Assembly: GCF_949769255.1 (NCBI RefSeq)
Contig: NZ_OX458329.1
Location: 1-64,000, forward strand
Length of the DNA stretch: 64,000 bases
From: Mobiluncus massiliensis
GTDB taxonomy: Bacteria > Actinomycetota > Actinomycetes > Actinomycetales > Actinomycetaceae
Direction: 5' to 3'
Made by a program: the position numbers and the translations under genes. This document shows positions 16,454 to 26,904 of the stretch, in pieces. The stretch's first letter is position 1. Each line of letters begins with the position of its first letter. The notes beneath the pieces are model-generated. The model made no database searches. It was not told the origin of the DNA and saw nothing but the letters and a program-made list of their open reading frames with translations.

Positions 16454-17274
16454 GCCTGACCCGCCAAACATTTGATTATGTGGCGGGATTGGTCAAGCAG
16501 CGCAGTGCTATCCAACTTCCCGCCGGAAAGGAATACCTGGTTGAATCCAGGCTCATTCCTTTGGCTCGGGAAGCCGGATTCACCGGTCCCGCCGCGGTGG
16601 ACAAGTGGATTCAACAGGTTATCGCGACCCACCGGGCTGGTGACCTGCAAGACATCGCCGAGGCTCTGACCACCAACGAGACTTCATTTTTCCGTGATGT
16701 CACCCCGTTTAAGGGTTTGACGGAATCCGTAGTTCCCAGCCTGGCCGAGGCCGGTCACCGCAACCTCTCGATTTGGTCCGCGGCTTGTTCCACCGGTCAG
16801 GAACCCTATTCCATTGCGATGAGTCTGTTAGAGATGGATCAGGCTCCGAATTTTTCCATCGTCGCTACTGACATTTCGCGGGCAGTGTTAGCCAAGGCCA
16901 GGCAGGGTTTCTATACCCAGCTGGAGGTGAACCGAGGCTTGCCGGCGCCTATGCTGGTGCGCTACTTTGCCCGCGAGGGAGCCAACTGGGTTATTAGTCC
17001 GTCGCTGCGGTCGCGGATTAACTTCCAGGAACACAATCTTTTGTCGACCCCGCCCAAGGGCGGTCCTTTCCATATCGTGTTTATTCGCAATGTGTTGATT
17101 TATTTCGACATCAACACAAAGCGAGAAGTTTTGCGTCGTGTCGCGCATTCTATGGTGCCTGGCGGATATCTGTTCCTGGGCGCGGCAGAAACCACGATGG
17201 GGATGGATCCCGTATGGGAGCGCATGACGTTGACAAAAGGTGCGGTATACAAATTGAAAGGGGGCGGGAAATGA
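16450..17274 (+). CDS. cheR: Chemotaxis receptor methyltransferase CheR
   Basis: CheR methylates receptor glutamates using S-adenosylmethionine. The 274-residue product has the family elements TTNETSFFRD, IWSAACSTGQEPYSIAM (SAM-binding) and FIRNVLIYFD. It overlaps cheB by 4 nt at its start and cheY by 4 nt at its end, so the three are translationally coupled. No receptor (MCP) gene is present in the window; the receptors must be encoded elsewhere. Confidence 0.95.
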   Translation: MSLTRQTFDYVAGLVKQRSAIQLPAGKEYLVESRLIPLAREAGFTGPAAVDKWIQQVIATHRAGDLQDIAEALTTNETSFFRDVTPFKGLTESVVPSLAEAGHRNLSIWSAACSTGQEPYSIAMSLLEMDQAPNFSIVATDISRAVLAKARQGFYTQLEVNRGLPAPMLVRYFAREGANWVISPSLRSRINFQEHNLLSTPPKGGPFHIVFIRNVLIYFDINTKREVLRRVAHSMVPGGYLFLGAAETTMGMDPVWERMTLTKGAVYKLKGGGK

Positions 17275-17645
17275 AAGCATTAGTCGTTGACGATTCCCGT
17301 GCTATGCGCAAAATTATCGGCGGTATCCTGCGCCGTGAAGGCTTTGAAATCCTGGAAGCCGCTGATGGTGAACAGGCCATGGAAGTCTTGCACGACCCCG
17401 CCACGGGACGCGTCGACTTGGCGACAATCGACTGGAATATGCCGGTGATGAACGGGTTGGATTTGGTGGTGAATATCCGCGCGGAAAAGGAACTGCGCAA
17501 TATCACCCTGATGATGGTAACCACCGAGTCGGAGCACTCACAGATTGTGCGTGCTTTGGCGGCCGGGGCGCACGAGTACCTCATCAAACCTTTTACTCCC
17601 GAAGCGGTCAACGAAAAGCTCATGCTGTTGGGCTTGGGAACTTGA
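17271..17645 (+). CDS. cheY: Chemotaxis response regulator CheY (first copy)
   Basis: This is a single receiver domain of 124 residues. It has the acidic pair at D7-D8 (LVVDDSRAMRK), the phospho-acceptor D54 in TIDWNMPVMNG, the Thr in MMVTTES and the Lys in LIKPF. The start ATG at 17271 overlaps the cheR stop. CheY-P normally binds the motor switch. A CheX-type phosphatase follows, and a second CheY lies about 570 nt downstream, so division of labour between the two is likely. Confidence 0.9.
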   Translation: MKALVVDDSRAMRKIIGGILRREGFEILEAADGEQAMEVLHDPATGRVDLATIDWNMPVMNGLDLVVNIRAEKELRNITLMMVTTESEHSQIVRALAAGAHEYLIKPFTPEAVNEKLMLLGLGT

Positions 17646-17726
17646 GGAACTTTCAAAGCCCCGCGGGACAGCCGGTGAAACCGAGACCCCGGAGCCTTTC
17701 GCCAGTAAGGAACACAAGGAGAAATA

Positions 17727-18191
17727 ATGAATCAGGAAGTTCGGGAAGCGGTGCTGAACATCGCTAACGATGTCTTTTATGCTCTGATTGATAAACATGA
17801 AGGCACTGTGATCGAGTGGCTCGATGAAATCGAGCCCTTTCAGAATCCGGTTTATGCCTGGGTGGATTCACAAGGGGATAAGCAGCTGCGCGTCATGCTA
17901 GAGATGGAAGATTCCACGGCAAAGGACCTGACCAGGGCCATGTACAGACTGGGTGAAACCGATGAGGTCACCGAGGAAGATCAGCAGGACGCTTTTGGGG
18001 AAATCGTCAATGTTATTGGTGGAAACATGAAATCTATTGTGGAAGATTCCGGAAACCTGATTCTTCCACAGGTTAGAAAGGAAAAACCGGTAGAACCAGA
18101 ATCGCCTTTAATTAGCGTAAACCTCTACTGGAAAAGCAAATTCCTGGTAGTCTCAATTAGTGACCTTAATGCCACTCGGGATGCGGCATAA
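17727..18191 (+). CDS. cheX: CheX-family CheY-P phosphatase
   Basis: CheX dephosphorylates CheY-P using an ExxN motif. In this 154-residue product, residues 91-102 read GEIVNVIGGNMK, giving E92 and N95 followed by the Gly-Gly-Asn turn expected in CheC/CheX proteins. The ATG follows AAGGAGAAATA. It lies between the two cheY genes. Fold-family assignment rests mainly on this signature and context; overall similarity to CheX is moderate. Confidence 0.7.
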   Translation: MNQEVREAVLNIANDVFYALIDKHEGTVIEWLDEIEPFQNPVYAWVDSQGDKQLRVMLEMEDSTAKDLTRAMYRLGETDEVTEEDQQDAFGEIVNVIGGNMKSIVEDSGNLILPQVRKEKPVEPESPLISVNLYWKSKFLVVSISDLNATRDAA

Positions 18192-18212
18192 GGGCGAACA
18201 CGGAGGTAATCG

Positions 18213-18572
18213 ATGCGTATTATTGTTGCAGACGATTCGCGAGTGATGCGACAGATTGTGGTGCGTACCCTGCGCCAAGCAGGATTTGATTGGGAAGTTA
18301 TGGAAGCTGAGGATGGCGCCCAGGCTTTGCAGTTGGCACTATCGGAATCCCCTGATTTGGTTCTTTCTGACTGGAATATGCCGAATATGCTGGGTATTGA
18401 GATGCTGCAGCAGCTGCGGGCGACCGGGTCAAAGATTCCGGTCGGGTTCGTGACTTCCGAGGGTTCCCCTCAGATGCGGGAAATCGCACAACAGGCGGGT
18501 GCAAACTTCCTGATTCAAAAACCTTTTGATGCCGCCACGTTCAAGTCGATTTTAGGAGCGTTTAACCGATGA
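18213..18572 (+). CDS. Response regulator, CheY-like (second copy)
   Basis: This is a 119-residue single receiver domain: acidic pair in IIVADDSRVMRQ, phospho-acceptor D53 in LVLSDWNMPNML, Thr in GFVTSEG and Lys in LIQKPF. It resembles the first CheY in layout but is clearly a distinct paralogue. A GGAGG ribosome site precedes it. Its stop overlaps the next gene (ATGA), so it is coupled to the CheX-like protein that follows. It may act as a phosphate sink or motor ligand. Confidence 0.85.
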   Translation: MRIIVADDSRVMRQIVVRTLRQAGFDWEVMEAEDGAQALQLALSESPDLVLSDWNMPNMLGIEMLQQLRATGSKIPVGFVTSEGSPQMREIAQQAGANFLIQKPFDAATFKSILGAFNR

Positions 18573-19057
18573 GTGCCACCCCTTTGCCTACTGGAAAAGA
18601 AATCCGTGACCTGTTTGAAATGCTGTTGGGGCGAACCGTTGAGCTTTCCCCGGATTATGAAATTTTGAAGCCTGATGAGGAATTCGGTTGCTGCGTGGCG
18701 TTCTTTAATGATGCTATGGACAACGTGTGTGCCGCCTGCATCATGGATTTGGATTTGTGTGCCTACGCCGGCGCTGCCCTGCAGCTGATTCCCGCTGCCG
18801 GCGCGCAAGACGAAATCAACAACGGCATTCTCTCTGACAGCTACATTGAGAATGTCTACGAGATCCTCAACATTTTCTCTGGCCTGTTGAACAAGGAAGG
18901 TGCCCCGCACGTCACTATCGGGTTGATGTATACCCCTGGCGAGGAACTGCCAGCTAACGAGTACAAGATGGTTACCTCCTACGTGGAGCGCCGCGATTCC
19001 ATCCTCGACATCGAAGGCTACGGCAAGGGCCGCTTCGGCGTCATGTGCTTTAACTAG
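18569..19057 (+). CDS. CheX-like protein of unassigned function
   Basis: I do not recognise a named family with certainty. The 162-residue product contains an ENVYEILNIFSGLLN helix; E98-x-x-N101 fits the CheC/CheX phosphatase motif, and the preceding acidic/Cys region (FGCCVAFFND, NVCAACIMDLDLCAYAG) fits the family's beta-sheet. Five cysteines are clustered in residues 41-64. Its start overlaps the second CheY (ATGA), giving a CheY-CheX-like pair parallel to the upstream cheY-cheX pair. I infer a CheY-P phosphatase or adaptor. Confidence 0.55.
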   Translation: MSATPLPTGKEIRDLFEMLLGRTVELSPDYEILKPDEEFGCCVAFFNDAMDNVCAACIMDLDLCAYAGAALQLIPAAGAQDEINNGILSDSYIENVYEILNIFSGLLNKEGAPHVTIGLMYTPGEELPANEYKMVTSYVERRDSILDIEGYGKGRFGVMCFN

Positions 19058-19090
19058 CCGCATTGTCGCTGGGTTTGCCCCGGCGTTAAT

Positions 19091-19144
19091 CCTATTAATT
19101 CGTTTCGGTGTGCCATATATGGCACACCGAAGCGAATTAATAGG
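19091..19144. repeat. Intergenic module D, copy 1
   Basis: A near-perfect 54-bp palindrome centred on GTGTGCCATATATGGCACAC, with arms CCTATTAATTCG and CGAATTAATAGG, followed by TTTTATTT. It starts 33 nt after the last chemotaxis gene and looks like a terminator. Confidence 0.85.
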
Positions 19145-19201
19145 TTTTATTTCAAGCTATCCGGGTAATTTAGGGGCTGTTTGTTGTTTTGGGTGCGGGG
19201 C

Positions 19202-19314
19202 GGTCGCTCGGGGGCGCTCGCGAGAGGCGGAAGGGGGAGGGCCCCCTCGCGTTTTGCGCGACTATTGTCGCAAAACGCTCACCCCCCAGCCTCTCGCTGA
19301 GTCGCCCCCCACGC
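19202..19314. repeat. Intergenic module C, copy 2
   Basis: Same nested stems and the same apical GCGTTTTGCG/CGCAAAACGC hairpin as copy 1, with one or two substitutions. Confidence 0.85.
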
Positions 19315-19484
19315 TCCCCGCCCCGCCAGGCTGCCTAAATTCCCGCGGGCGCTATCATGTCCCGCAAAGGTACACTGTGCTCCCCGTCCCACAAGCCTGT
19401 CTGGGTTCCTGTGTCTATAATCCGGATTTCAGCGCTATTCGGACGTGAAACCTTTCGGGGTTTCGGGGTGCGCGTGCATTATAA

Positions 19485-19537
19485 GGGGAGAATAGCCGGG
19501 TAGCTGCCAATAATGGCAGCTACCCGGCTATTCTCCA
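19485..19537. repeat. Intergenic module B, copy 2
   Basis: GGGGAGAATAGCCGGGTAGC pairs with its complement around TGCCAATAATGGCA. The last outer pair is broken by CTCCACC instead of CTCCCCC. Confidence 0.85.
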
Positions 19538-19689
19538 CCTTTAGGCACAACCCGGCGAGTAGCCTCGGGTTCTCGCGCCCGAAATCCGGCGTCTATACTC
19601 CGGATTTTGCCGGCATTTTACATACCTGCTCGTATACGCGAGGGCGGTGGTGGAGGGGGGGACCTCGAAGGAGCATATGGGTGTTCGTA

Positions 19690-19722
19690 GTTTTTCTTAG
19701 CGGCTTGCCCGCTTAGAAAAAC
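19690..19722. repeat. Inverted repeat upstream of purC
   Basis: GTTTTTCTTAGCGG and its near-complement CCGCTTAGAAAAAC form a long stem around a short loop. The ends are T/A-rich, so a bidirectional terminator is possible. It does not resemble a purine riboswitch. Confidence 0.45.
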
Positions 19723-19848
19723 AGAACGGGACCCCATTTCTGCGACTGAGAGGCATCCCCCCGAACGCCGCCAAACCTCGCGACCTTACTAGGTGCCCGC
19801 CAGGACACGCGGCAAAAATCCGGGCCAGACTAACCCGCGCAGAGTGGT

Positions 19849-19878
19849 TTGAGGGCGCTGGCGCATGTGTGAAAGAAT
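19849..19878 (+). promoter_or_regulatory. Putative promoter of leaderless purC
   Basis: TTGAGG (19849-19854) and AAGAAT (19873-19878) are 18 nt apart, and the -10 box ends 6 nt before the ATG. No ribosome-binding site is visible, which supports a leaderless transcript. Confidence 0.4.
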
Positions 19879-19884
19879 GAACGC

Positions 19885-20868
19885 ATGGCTGATTTTGTAG
19901 CTCCAGATTATGTTCCCAGCGACGTTCTCGAGCACCCAGTGACTGAGATTCCAGACATTCCCGGGTGGAAAAAGGCAGCGGCAGGCAAAGTCCGGGAAAT
20001 CTTTATCCCCGAAGACGCCGCCGGAATATCCACCGCAGACCGCTTGATGTTGGTGGCGACCGACCGGATCTCGGCTTATGACTTTATCCTTGATACCCCG
20101 ATTCCCGGTAAGGGCGCAGTGCTGACGCAACTGTCTCGCTGGTGGTTTAACCAGCTCAATGGCCTGGTTGATACGCACTACTTGGATGTTGACGTGCCGG
20201 CAGAGGTCGCGGGACGGGCGATGATAACCCGCCGCCTGGAAATGTATCCGGTCGAATGTGTGGCTCGCGGCTACCTGACCGGTTCGGGATTGGCGGAATA
20301 TCAACAATCCGGCGCGGTTTGCGGCATTGCTCTGCCGCCGGGGTTGCGTGAGGCCTCGAAACTGTCCGAGCCGATTTTCACCCCCGCAATTAAAGCTGAA
20401 CTGGGTGAACACGATGAAAATGTTTCCGCTGGCCGCATTGCCCAACTGCACGGCCGAGCGGTAGCCAAGAGCCTGACGGACCTGACCCTGCTGATTTACC
20501 GCAAAGCCGCCGAAATCGCGGCTGAACGCGGGATTATCCTGGCTGACACCAAGTTCGAATTCGGGGCGCTGCCCGGACATTACGTCCACGGCGATACCCT
20601 CAATGATGCCGCCGAGTCCTTCGTGCTGGGCGACGAAGTCATCACCCCGGATTCTTCCCGCTTCTGGCCCGCCGATGCCTGGGTGGAAGGCCAGGTCACC
20701 CCCAGTTTCGACAAGCAGTATGTACGGGACTGGCTGACAGGTCCCCAGTCCGGGTGGGACCGTCACGGCGATGCCAAGCCTCCGGCTCTGCCCCCCGAGG
20801 TGGTCCAGCGCACCAGCGAACGCTACTTGGAGGCTTACCGGATTCTGACCGGCGAGCCCCTCATCTAA
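19885..20868 (+). CDS. purC: SAICAR synthetase PurC
   Basis: PurC joins aspartate to CAIR, giving SAICAR in purine synthesis. The 327-residue product has GKVREIF (nucleotide-binding start), ATDRISAYDFILDTPIPGKG, VECVARGYLTGSG and LADTKFEFG, all diagnostic. It is longer than the ~240-residue B. subtilis type and matches the ~300-residue actinobacterial/eukaryotic type. It is the first gene of the purC-purS-purQ-purL cluster. No Shine-Dalgarno precedes the ATG. Confidence 0.95.
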   Translation: MADFVAPDYVPSDVLEHPVTEIPDIPGWKKAAAGKVREIFIPEDAAGISTADRLMLVATDRISAYDFILDTPIPGKGAVLTQLSRWWFNQLNGLVDTHYLDVDVPAEVAGRAMITRRLEMYPVECVARGYLTGSGLAEYQQSGAVCGIALPPGLREASKLSEPIFTPAIKAELGEHDENVSAGRIAQLHGRAVAKSLTDLTLLIYRKAAEIAAERGIILADTKFEFGALPGHYVHGDTLNDAAESFVLGDEVITPDSSRFWPADAWVEGQVTPSFDKQYVRDWLTGPQSGWDRHGDAKPPALPPEVVQRTSERYLEAYRILTGEPLI

Positions 20869-20879
20869 AACTCTGAAAT

Positions 20880-20900
20880 ACTTTCCGGAACCCCGGAAAG
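20880..20900 (+). terminator. Hairpin between purC and purS
   Basis: ACTTTCCGG and CCGGAAAGT form a 9-bp perfect stem with a tiny loop 15 nt after the purC stop. There is no T-run, so it may be an mRNA-stability or attenuation hairpin rather than a full terminator. Confidence 0.4.
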
Positions 20901-20937
20901 TCGCCCCAATACCTATCCAAGGAAAAAAGGAAGAAAA

Positions 20938-21198
20938 ATGGGAAAAATCGTTGTTGAGGTTATGGTGAAACCAGAGATTCTCGACCCGCAGGGCAAAGCC
21001 ATTAAAGGCTCGCTGTCGCGGCTGGGCATCGACAACTTTGTGGACGTACGCCAGGGCAAACGCTTCACTTTGGACACTGCTGGCGATGTGACCGAAGCGG
21101 ACCTTGAGGCGGCTCGCCAGGCCGCGCAAACCCTGTTGTCCAACCCGATTATCGAGGATGTTGTGGCTGTCAAAGCCGTCACGGAGGATCACGCATGA
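20938..21198 (+). CDS. purS: FGAM synthase subunit PurS
   Basis: PurS is the small bridging subunit of the three-part formylglycinamidine synthase. The 86-residue product has normal length, with [20 protein letters not shown] and [15 protein letters not shown] as typical segments. An AAGGAAAAAAGGAAG ribosome site precedes the ATG. The stop overlaps purQ (ATGA). Confidence 0.93.
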   Translation: MGKIVVEVMVKPEILDPQGKAIKGSLSRLGIDNFVDVRQGKRFTLDTAGDVTEADLEAARQAAQTLLSNPIIEDVVAVKAVTEDHA

Positions 21199-21899
21199 GT
21201 GCCAAAGTTGGGGTCGTGACGTTCCCGGGAACCCTCGATGACCAGGACGCCCGCCGGGCGGTGCGCTTGGCCGGCGCCACGCCGGTGCAGTTATGGCACC
21301 AGGACGCGGACTTGCACGGGGTTGATGCCGTAGTCTTGGCGGGCGGGTTTTCGTACGGGGACTATTTGCGGTGCGGCGCGATTGCGCGTTTCGCTCCGGT
21401 GATGGAATCTATCGTCGAAGCTGCCGGTCGGGGTATGCCGGTGTTGGGGATTTGCAACGGGTTCCAGGTGCTGACCGAAGCGCACCTGCTGGATGGGGCC
21501 CTGATGCGTAACGAGCATAAAAAGTTCATCTGCCGCGACCAGGCGTTGCGAGTCGAAAACACTCACACGGCTTGGACCAGCGCATTTAGCGCAGGCGAAG
21601 AAATCCTTATTCCGCTCAAGAACGGGGAGGGCAATTTCCGGGCTGACCCGCACACCGTGGAGCGCCTCGAAGGCGAAGGCCAGGTCGTGTTCCGCTATGT
21701 CGGTCCGCTGGGCAATCCCAACGGTTCGCTCAATGACATTGCCGGGATTACGAACGCAAAAGGTAACGTGGTCGGCTTGATGCCGCACCCGGAGCACGCC
21801 GTGGAGTCGGGTTTCGGCCCCACCCCCGGCCAGCAAAATCGGACCGGAACTGACGGTCTCAAGTTCTTTACTTCCGCCATTAGCTCAGTGCTGGGCTAA
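21195..21899 (+). CDS. purQ: FGAM synthase glutaminase subunit PurQ
   Basis: PurQ hydrolyses glutamine and feeds ammonia to PurL. The 234-residue product is a class I amidotransferase with the nucleophile Cys in [11 protein letters not shown] and the His/Glu pair in [24 protein letters not shown] and ENTHTAWT are further family stretches. It overlaps purS by 4 nt. Confidence 0.95.
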   Translation: MSAKVGVVTFPGTLDDQDARRAVRLAGATPVQLWHQDADLHGVDAVVLAGGFSYGDYLRCGAIARFAPVMESIVEAAGRGMPVLGICNGFQVLTEAHLLDGALMRNEHKKFICRDQALRVENTHTAWTSAFSAGEEILIPLKNGEGNFRADPHTVERLEGEGQVVFRYVGPLGNPNGSLNDIAGITNAKGNVVGLMPHPEHAVESGFGPTPGQQNRTGTDGLKFFTSAISSVLG

Positions 21900-21970
21900 A
21901 CGAAAGTCCAAATCGAGGAGTCGCAGCAAAACGCACCGCCCACCCAATCAACTATTAAAGGAAGCCTCTC

Positions 21971-24301
21971 ATGACGACTTATGACACTGTTGAAAATGCC
22001 CAACAGACCCCCGATGAACCGCAAGATTACCGCGCTTTGGGGCTGAAAGATGATGAATATGCCCACATCAAAGAAATCCTGGGACGCCGTCCTACCGCGG
22101 CGGAACTGGCGATGTATTCCGTCATGTGGTCCGAACACTGCTCGTATAAATCCTCGAAGAAGCACCTGAAGGAACAGTTCGGCGCGAAAACCACCCCGGA
22201 AATGAAGGAACACCTGCTGGTCGGTATGGGCCAAAACGCGGGGGTGGTCGACATCGGGGATGGCTACGCGGTGACGTTCAAGGTCGAGTCGCACAACCAC
22301 CCCTCTTTTGTGGAGCCGTATCAGGGCGCTGCCACCGGGGTTGGCGGTATCGTCCGTGACATTATGGCGATGGGCGCGCGCCCGGTGGCGGTCATGGACC
22401 AGCTGCGTTTTGGGTCAGAAGACCACCCGGACACGGCTCGCGTGGTGCACGGCGTGGTCGCGGGCGTGGGCGGCTACGGCAACTGCCTGGGGCTGCCCAA
22501 CATCGGCGGCGAAACCGAGTTCGACTCCAGTTATCAAGGAAACCCCCTGGTCAACGCCCTATGTATGGGGGTAATGCGGCACGAGGACATTCACCTGGCT
22601 AATGCGACCGGCGTGGGTAACCACGTGGTGCTGTTCGGGGCGCGCACCGGCGGGGACGGCATCGGCGGGGCCTCCATCCTGGCTTCTGAGTCTTTCGAGG
22701 ACGGCATGCCCACGAAGCGTCCCAGCGTCCAGGTCGGCGACCCCTTTATGGAAAAAGTCCTGATTGAGTGCTGTTTGGAACTGTTTGACGCGGGGGTAGT
22801 GGAGGCAATCCAGGACCTTGGCGCGGCGGGGATTTCCTGCGCGACTTCCGAGCTGGCCGCCAATGGAGACTCGGGAATGCACGTAGACCTAGAGAAAGTC
22901 CTGCTGCGCGACCCGACCTTGACGGCTGGCGAAATCCTCATGAGCGAATCCCAAGAGCGCATGATGGCTATCGTCTCGACCGCTCACCTCAGCGAGTTTG
23001 AGGACATTGTCCGCAAGTGGGACGTGGAATATGCCGTGATTGGCACGGTGACCGGGGACGGACGCTTGACCGTGGACCATCACGGCCAGCGTATCGTGGA
23101 CGTCGACCCAAAGACCGTCGCTATTGACTCGCCCGTTTATGACCGCCCTTATGCGAAACCGGCTTGGCAAGACGCGCTGAACGCGAACACGGTGCTGGAA
23201 GCGATGGCGCGCGGCGAGCTGGAGATGCCGGGGGATAACGACCCGGAGAAACTGCGCCAAGAAATCCTCGACGTGTGTGTGACCAACCCGAATGCGGCGG
23301 CAAAGAATTGGGTGACCGACCAGTACGACCGCTTCGTGCGCGGCAATACCGGCCTTAGCTACCCGGATGATGCCGGGGTCATTCGCGTGGTCGAGGAGAC
23401 CGGGCGCGGCGTGGCGCTGTCTACGGACGCGAACGGGTGGTACACGAAGCTGGATCCTTACACCGGGGCGCAGCAGGCGCTGGCAGAGGCTTACCGCAAC
23501 GTCTGCGTGGTCGGGGCGCGTCCGGTGGCGATTACGGACTGCCTGAACTTTGGTAACCCGGAGGACCCGGACGCGATGTGGCAGCTGGTCCAGGCGATGA
23601 CGGGCTTGGCTGACGGCTGCGTCACCCTGAAAGTGCCGGTGACCGGCGGTAACGTGTCGCTGTATAACTCGTCAGGAGACACGATGAGCCAGCCGGATTC
23701 TTCCATCAATCCGACCCCGGTGGTGGGGATGCTGGGGTTGATGGACTCGGTGACGCGGGTGGTGCCCGCCGCTTTCGTGGCTGAAGGGCAACAGATTTTG
23801 CTGCTCGGCGCCGAAACCACGGCGGAGCTGGACGGTTCGGCCTGGGCGCGGTTCCACGGGCATTTTGGCGGGAAACCGCCGGTAGTGGATTTTGCCGCGG
23901 AGCAGGCTTTGGGCGAGGTCTTGATTGCCGGCGCGGATAGTTTTGCTCACCTCGGTGCGCACGACATTTCTAACGGCGGTTTGGCTCAAGCCTTGGTGGA
24001 AATGGCGTGCCGTTTCCACATCGGGGCGCGCCTGGATTTGCGCCAGCTGCAAGCCGAAACCGGATTGGGTGCGACGGCGCTGCTGTTCAGCGAGACTCAG
24101 GCGCGAGCCGTAGCTTGCGTCCGTACGGACCATATTGACGCGGTGTATCGCAGCGCGGCGGCGGCCGGTATCGGCGTGTGGCGGATTGGCGAGAGCGGCG
24201 GGTCCGACTTGGCAATAACCGTGCAACAGGGCGAAGTGCGTTTCTCGGCGCTAGAACTGGTTGAAGCCAGCAACCAGGTCTTGCCTGACTTGTTCGATTG
24301 A
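21971..24301 (+). CDS. purL: FGAM synthase synthetase subunit PurL
   Basis: PurL converts FGAR to FGAM with ATP. The 776-residue product is the small PurL type that needs PurS and PurQ, both encoded immediately upstream. Key stretches are [49 protein letters not shown] and [17 protein letters not shown] clear AAAGGAAG ribosome site precedes the ATG. Confidence 0.96.
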   Translation: MTTYDTVENAQQTPDEPQDYRALGLKDDEYAHIKEILGRRPTAAELAMYSVMWSEHCSYKSSKKHLKEQFGAKTTPEMKEHLLVGMGQNAGVVDIGDGYAVTFKVESHNHPSFVEPYQGAATGVGGIVRDIMAMGARPVAVMDQLRFGSEDHPDTARVVHGVVAGVGGYGNCLGLPNIGGETEFDSSYQGNPLVNALCMGVMRHEDIHLANATGVGNHVVLFGARTGGDGIGGASILASESFEDGMPTKRPSVQVGDPFMEKVLIECCLELFDAGVVEAIQDLGAAGISCATSELAANGDSGMHVDLEKVLLRDPTLTAGEILMSESQERMMAIVSTAHLSEFEDIVRKWDVEYAVIGTVTGDGRLTVDHHGQRIVDVDPKTVAIDSPVYDRPYAKPAWQDALNANTVLEAMARGELEMPGDNDPEKLRQEILDVCVTNPNAAAKNWVTDQYDRFVRGNTGLSYPDDAGVIRVVEETGRGVALSTDANGWYTKLDPYTGAQQALAEAYRNVCVVGARPVAITDCLNFGNPEDPDAMWQLVQAMTGLADGCVTLKVPVTGGNVSLYNSSGDTMSQPDSSINPTPVVGMLGLMDSVTRVVPAAFVAEGQQILLLGAETTAELDGSAWARFHGHFGGKPPVVDFAAEQALGEVLIAGADSFAHLGAHDISNGGLAQALVEMACRFHIGARLDLRQLQAETGLGATALLFSETQARAVACVRTDHIDAVYRSAAAAGIGVWRIGESGGSDLAITVQQGEVRFSALELVEASNQVLPDLFD

Positions 24302-24337
24302 ACCCGTGCCGGCCAGATTGAACCCGTGCCGGCCAGC
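24297..24337 (+). repeat. 20-bp direct tandem repeat after purL
   Basis: The 20-nt unit ATTGAACCCGTGCCGGCCAG occurs twice in a row, the first copy spanning the purL stop codon. It looks like a simple slippage duplication. Confidence 0.8.
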
Positions 24338-24428
24338 AAAACCGCTTAAGCCTGCATAATTTGCAGCTTTCGCATACAATTGCCACGTCAGCGGCTGGTG
24401 CTGACTCTAATTCCAGAGGAGACAAACG

Positions 24429-25031
24429 ATGGCGATTTTGACGATTGGCGACGAGTTCCCGGAGTACGACTTTCAGGCCGTAGTGGGCGGCGTACTCTCT
24501 GAGCTGCCCGTGAACAAGGAAGAAGACTACTTTACCCGGGTGCGCTCCGCTGACGTACCGGAGGGCCAGTGGCGCCTGTTCATCATGTGGCCCAAGGACT
24601 TCACCTTTGTGTGCCCCACCGAACTGGCTGGTATCGCCGGAGTGTACGAGGATTTGCAGGAACGCCATTGTGACGTGGTGGCGGTGAACACTGATTCCGA
24701 GTACGTCCACCTGGCTTGGCGTTCCAAGGATGAGCTGCTGAAAAACGTGCCGTTCCCGCTGGCCAGCGACCTGACTTATGAATTCGTGAAAGCTGTCGGG
24801 GTGTTGAACCGTGACGGCGTGTGCGACCGGGCGTCGTTCCTGGTCGACCCCGATAATCGGGTGCGTTTCGTTTCGGTTGACGACGGCTCGGTCGGGCGTA
24901 ACGCGGAGGAGCTGGTGCGTCAGCTCGACGCCCTGCAGTCCGGCGGCTTGACCTCCTGCGGGTGGCATCCGGGCGAACCGACCCTCGACGTATTCAAAGC
25001 GGCCACGAACCTCGTATCGCTGTCTATCTGA
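24429..25031 (+). CDS. ahpC: Peroxiredoxin, AhpC type
   Basis: It reduces hydroperoxides with a cysteine thiol. In the 200-residue product the peroxidatic Cys is C62 in FTFVCPTE and the resolving Cys sits in LTSCGWHPG near the C-terminus, the 2-Cys pattern of AhpC. A GAGGAGACAAACG leader gives a good ribosome site. No ahpF/ahpD partner is adjacent; the electron donor is not evident from context. A terminator follows. Confidence 0.9.
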   Translation: MAILTIGDEFPEYDFQAVVGGVLSELPVNKEEDYFTRVRSADVPEGQWRLFIMWPKDFTFVCPTELAGIAGVYEDLQERHCDVVAVNTDSEYVHLAWRSKDELLKNVPFPLASDLTYEFVKAVGVLNRDGVCDRASFLVDPDNRVRFVSVDDGSVGRNAEELVRQLDALQSGGLTSCGWHPGEPTLDVFKAATNLVSLSI

Positions 25032-25049
25032 GTCTGTTTTCATCTTCTC

Positions 25050-25086
25050 GACCGGGGAACCTCACCAGGTTTCCCGGTCACTTTTT
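25050..25086 (+). terminator. Rho-independent terminator after ahpC
   Basis: GACCGGGGAACC pairs with GGTTTCCCGGTC (one mismatch) around TCACCA, followed by a run of six T residues at 25082-25087. This is a classic intrinsic terminator. Confidence 0.85.
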
Positions 25087-25215
25087 TGGGTCTGTGGTGC
25101 GCACAAGGTCGGTGGTGCGGGTTTGTCGGAAACGTGGCGCCACATGTCCAAGATGCGGAACGATTCGTTTGCGAAATGAGACCGATGGTATATTTGGCGC
25201 GACAAAATAAATTAA

Positions 25216-26574
<1,359 letters not shown>

Positions 26575-26603
26575 TTTTTGCCTGCCGGGTGTCTTCGGGG
26601 GCA

Positions 26604-26712
26604 TTGTCGCTTAGGGGTCGCTCGCGAGAGGCGGAAGGGGGAGGGCCCCCTCGAAATCGCTGCGTAGCAGCGATTTCTCACCCCCCAGCCTCTCGCTGAG
26701 TCGCCCCCTCGT
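26604..26712. repeat. Intergenic module C, copy 3 (variant apex)
   Basis: The outer arms GCGAGAGGC/GCCTCTCGC are conserved, but the apical hairpin is GAAATCGCTGC/GCAGCGATTTC, unrelated in sequence to the other copies and still perfectly paired. Confidence 0.85.
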
Positions 26713-26770
26713 GCTCCTCGCCCCCTAGCTGCCGAGGCAAAAATCCCGATGAACCGCCGCTTATACTAAA

Positions 26771-26808
26771 AAACTGCTCGGTATGCCGTATGGCATACCG
26801 AGCAGTTT
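26771..26808. repeat. D-like palindrome
   Basis: A 38-bp perfect palindrome centred on GGTATGCCGTATGGCATACC with AAACTGCTC arms. It has the same architecture as D but a different sequence, and lies between convergent gdhA and nadE. Confidence 0.75.
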
Positions 26809-26904
26809 AAACCGGGATCCTTGAATGCTTAAACAGATTTTGAGCTGCTTTTGGCCAGGTTATCCATACCCGCGCGGGTATGGAACGATTTTTCCAGCGT
26901 CGGG

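Larger units (their letters stand above)
19058..19884. other. Intergenic region with D, C and B modules
   Basis: No gene is supported. From left to right the gap holds a D palindrome, a C module, a B hairpin, a separate inverted repeat at 19690-19722 and the purC promoter. The stretch 19540-19690 shows nothing recognisable. Confidence 0.6.
26575..26904. other. Intergenic region between convergent gdhA and nadE
   Basis: The gap holds one C module with a variant apical hairpin and one D-type palindrome, listed separately. Nothing else is recognisable; the genes converge here, so transcription stops from both sides are expected. Confidence 0.5.

Noticed and set aside
19540..19884. Purine riboswitch upstream of purC
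   Set aside because: The only structure is a simple long hairpin; the purC message appears leaderless, leaving no room for a leader RNA.
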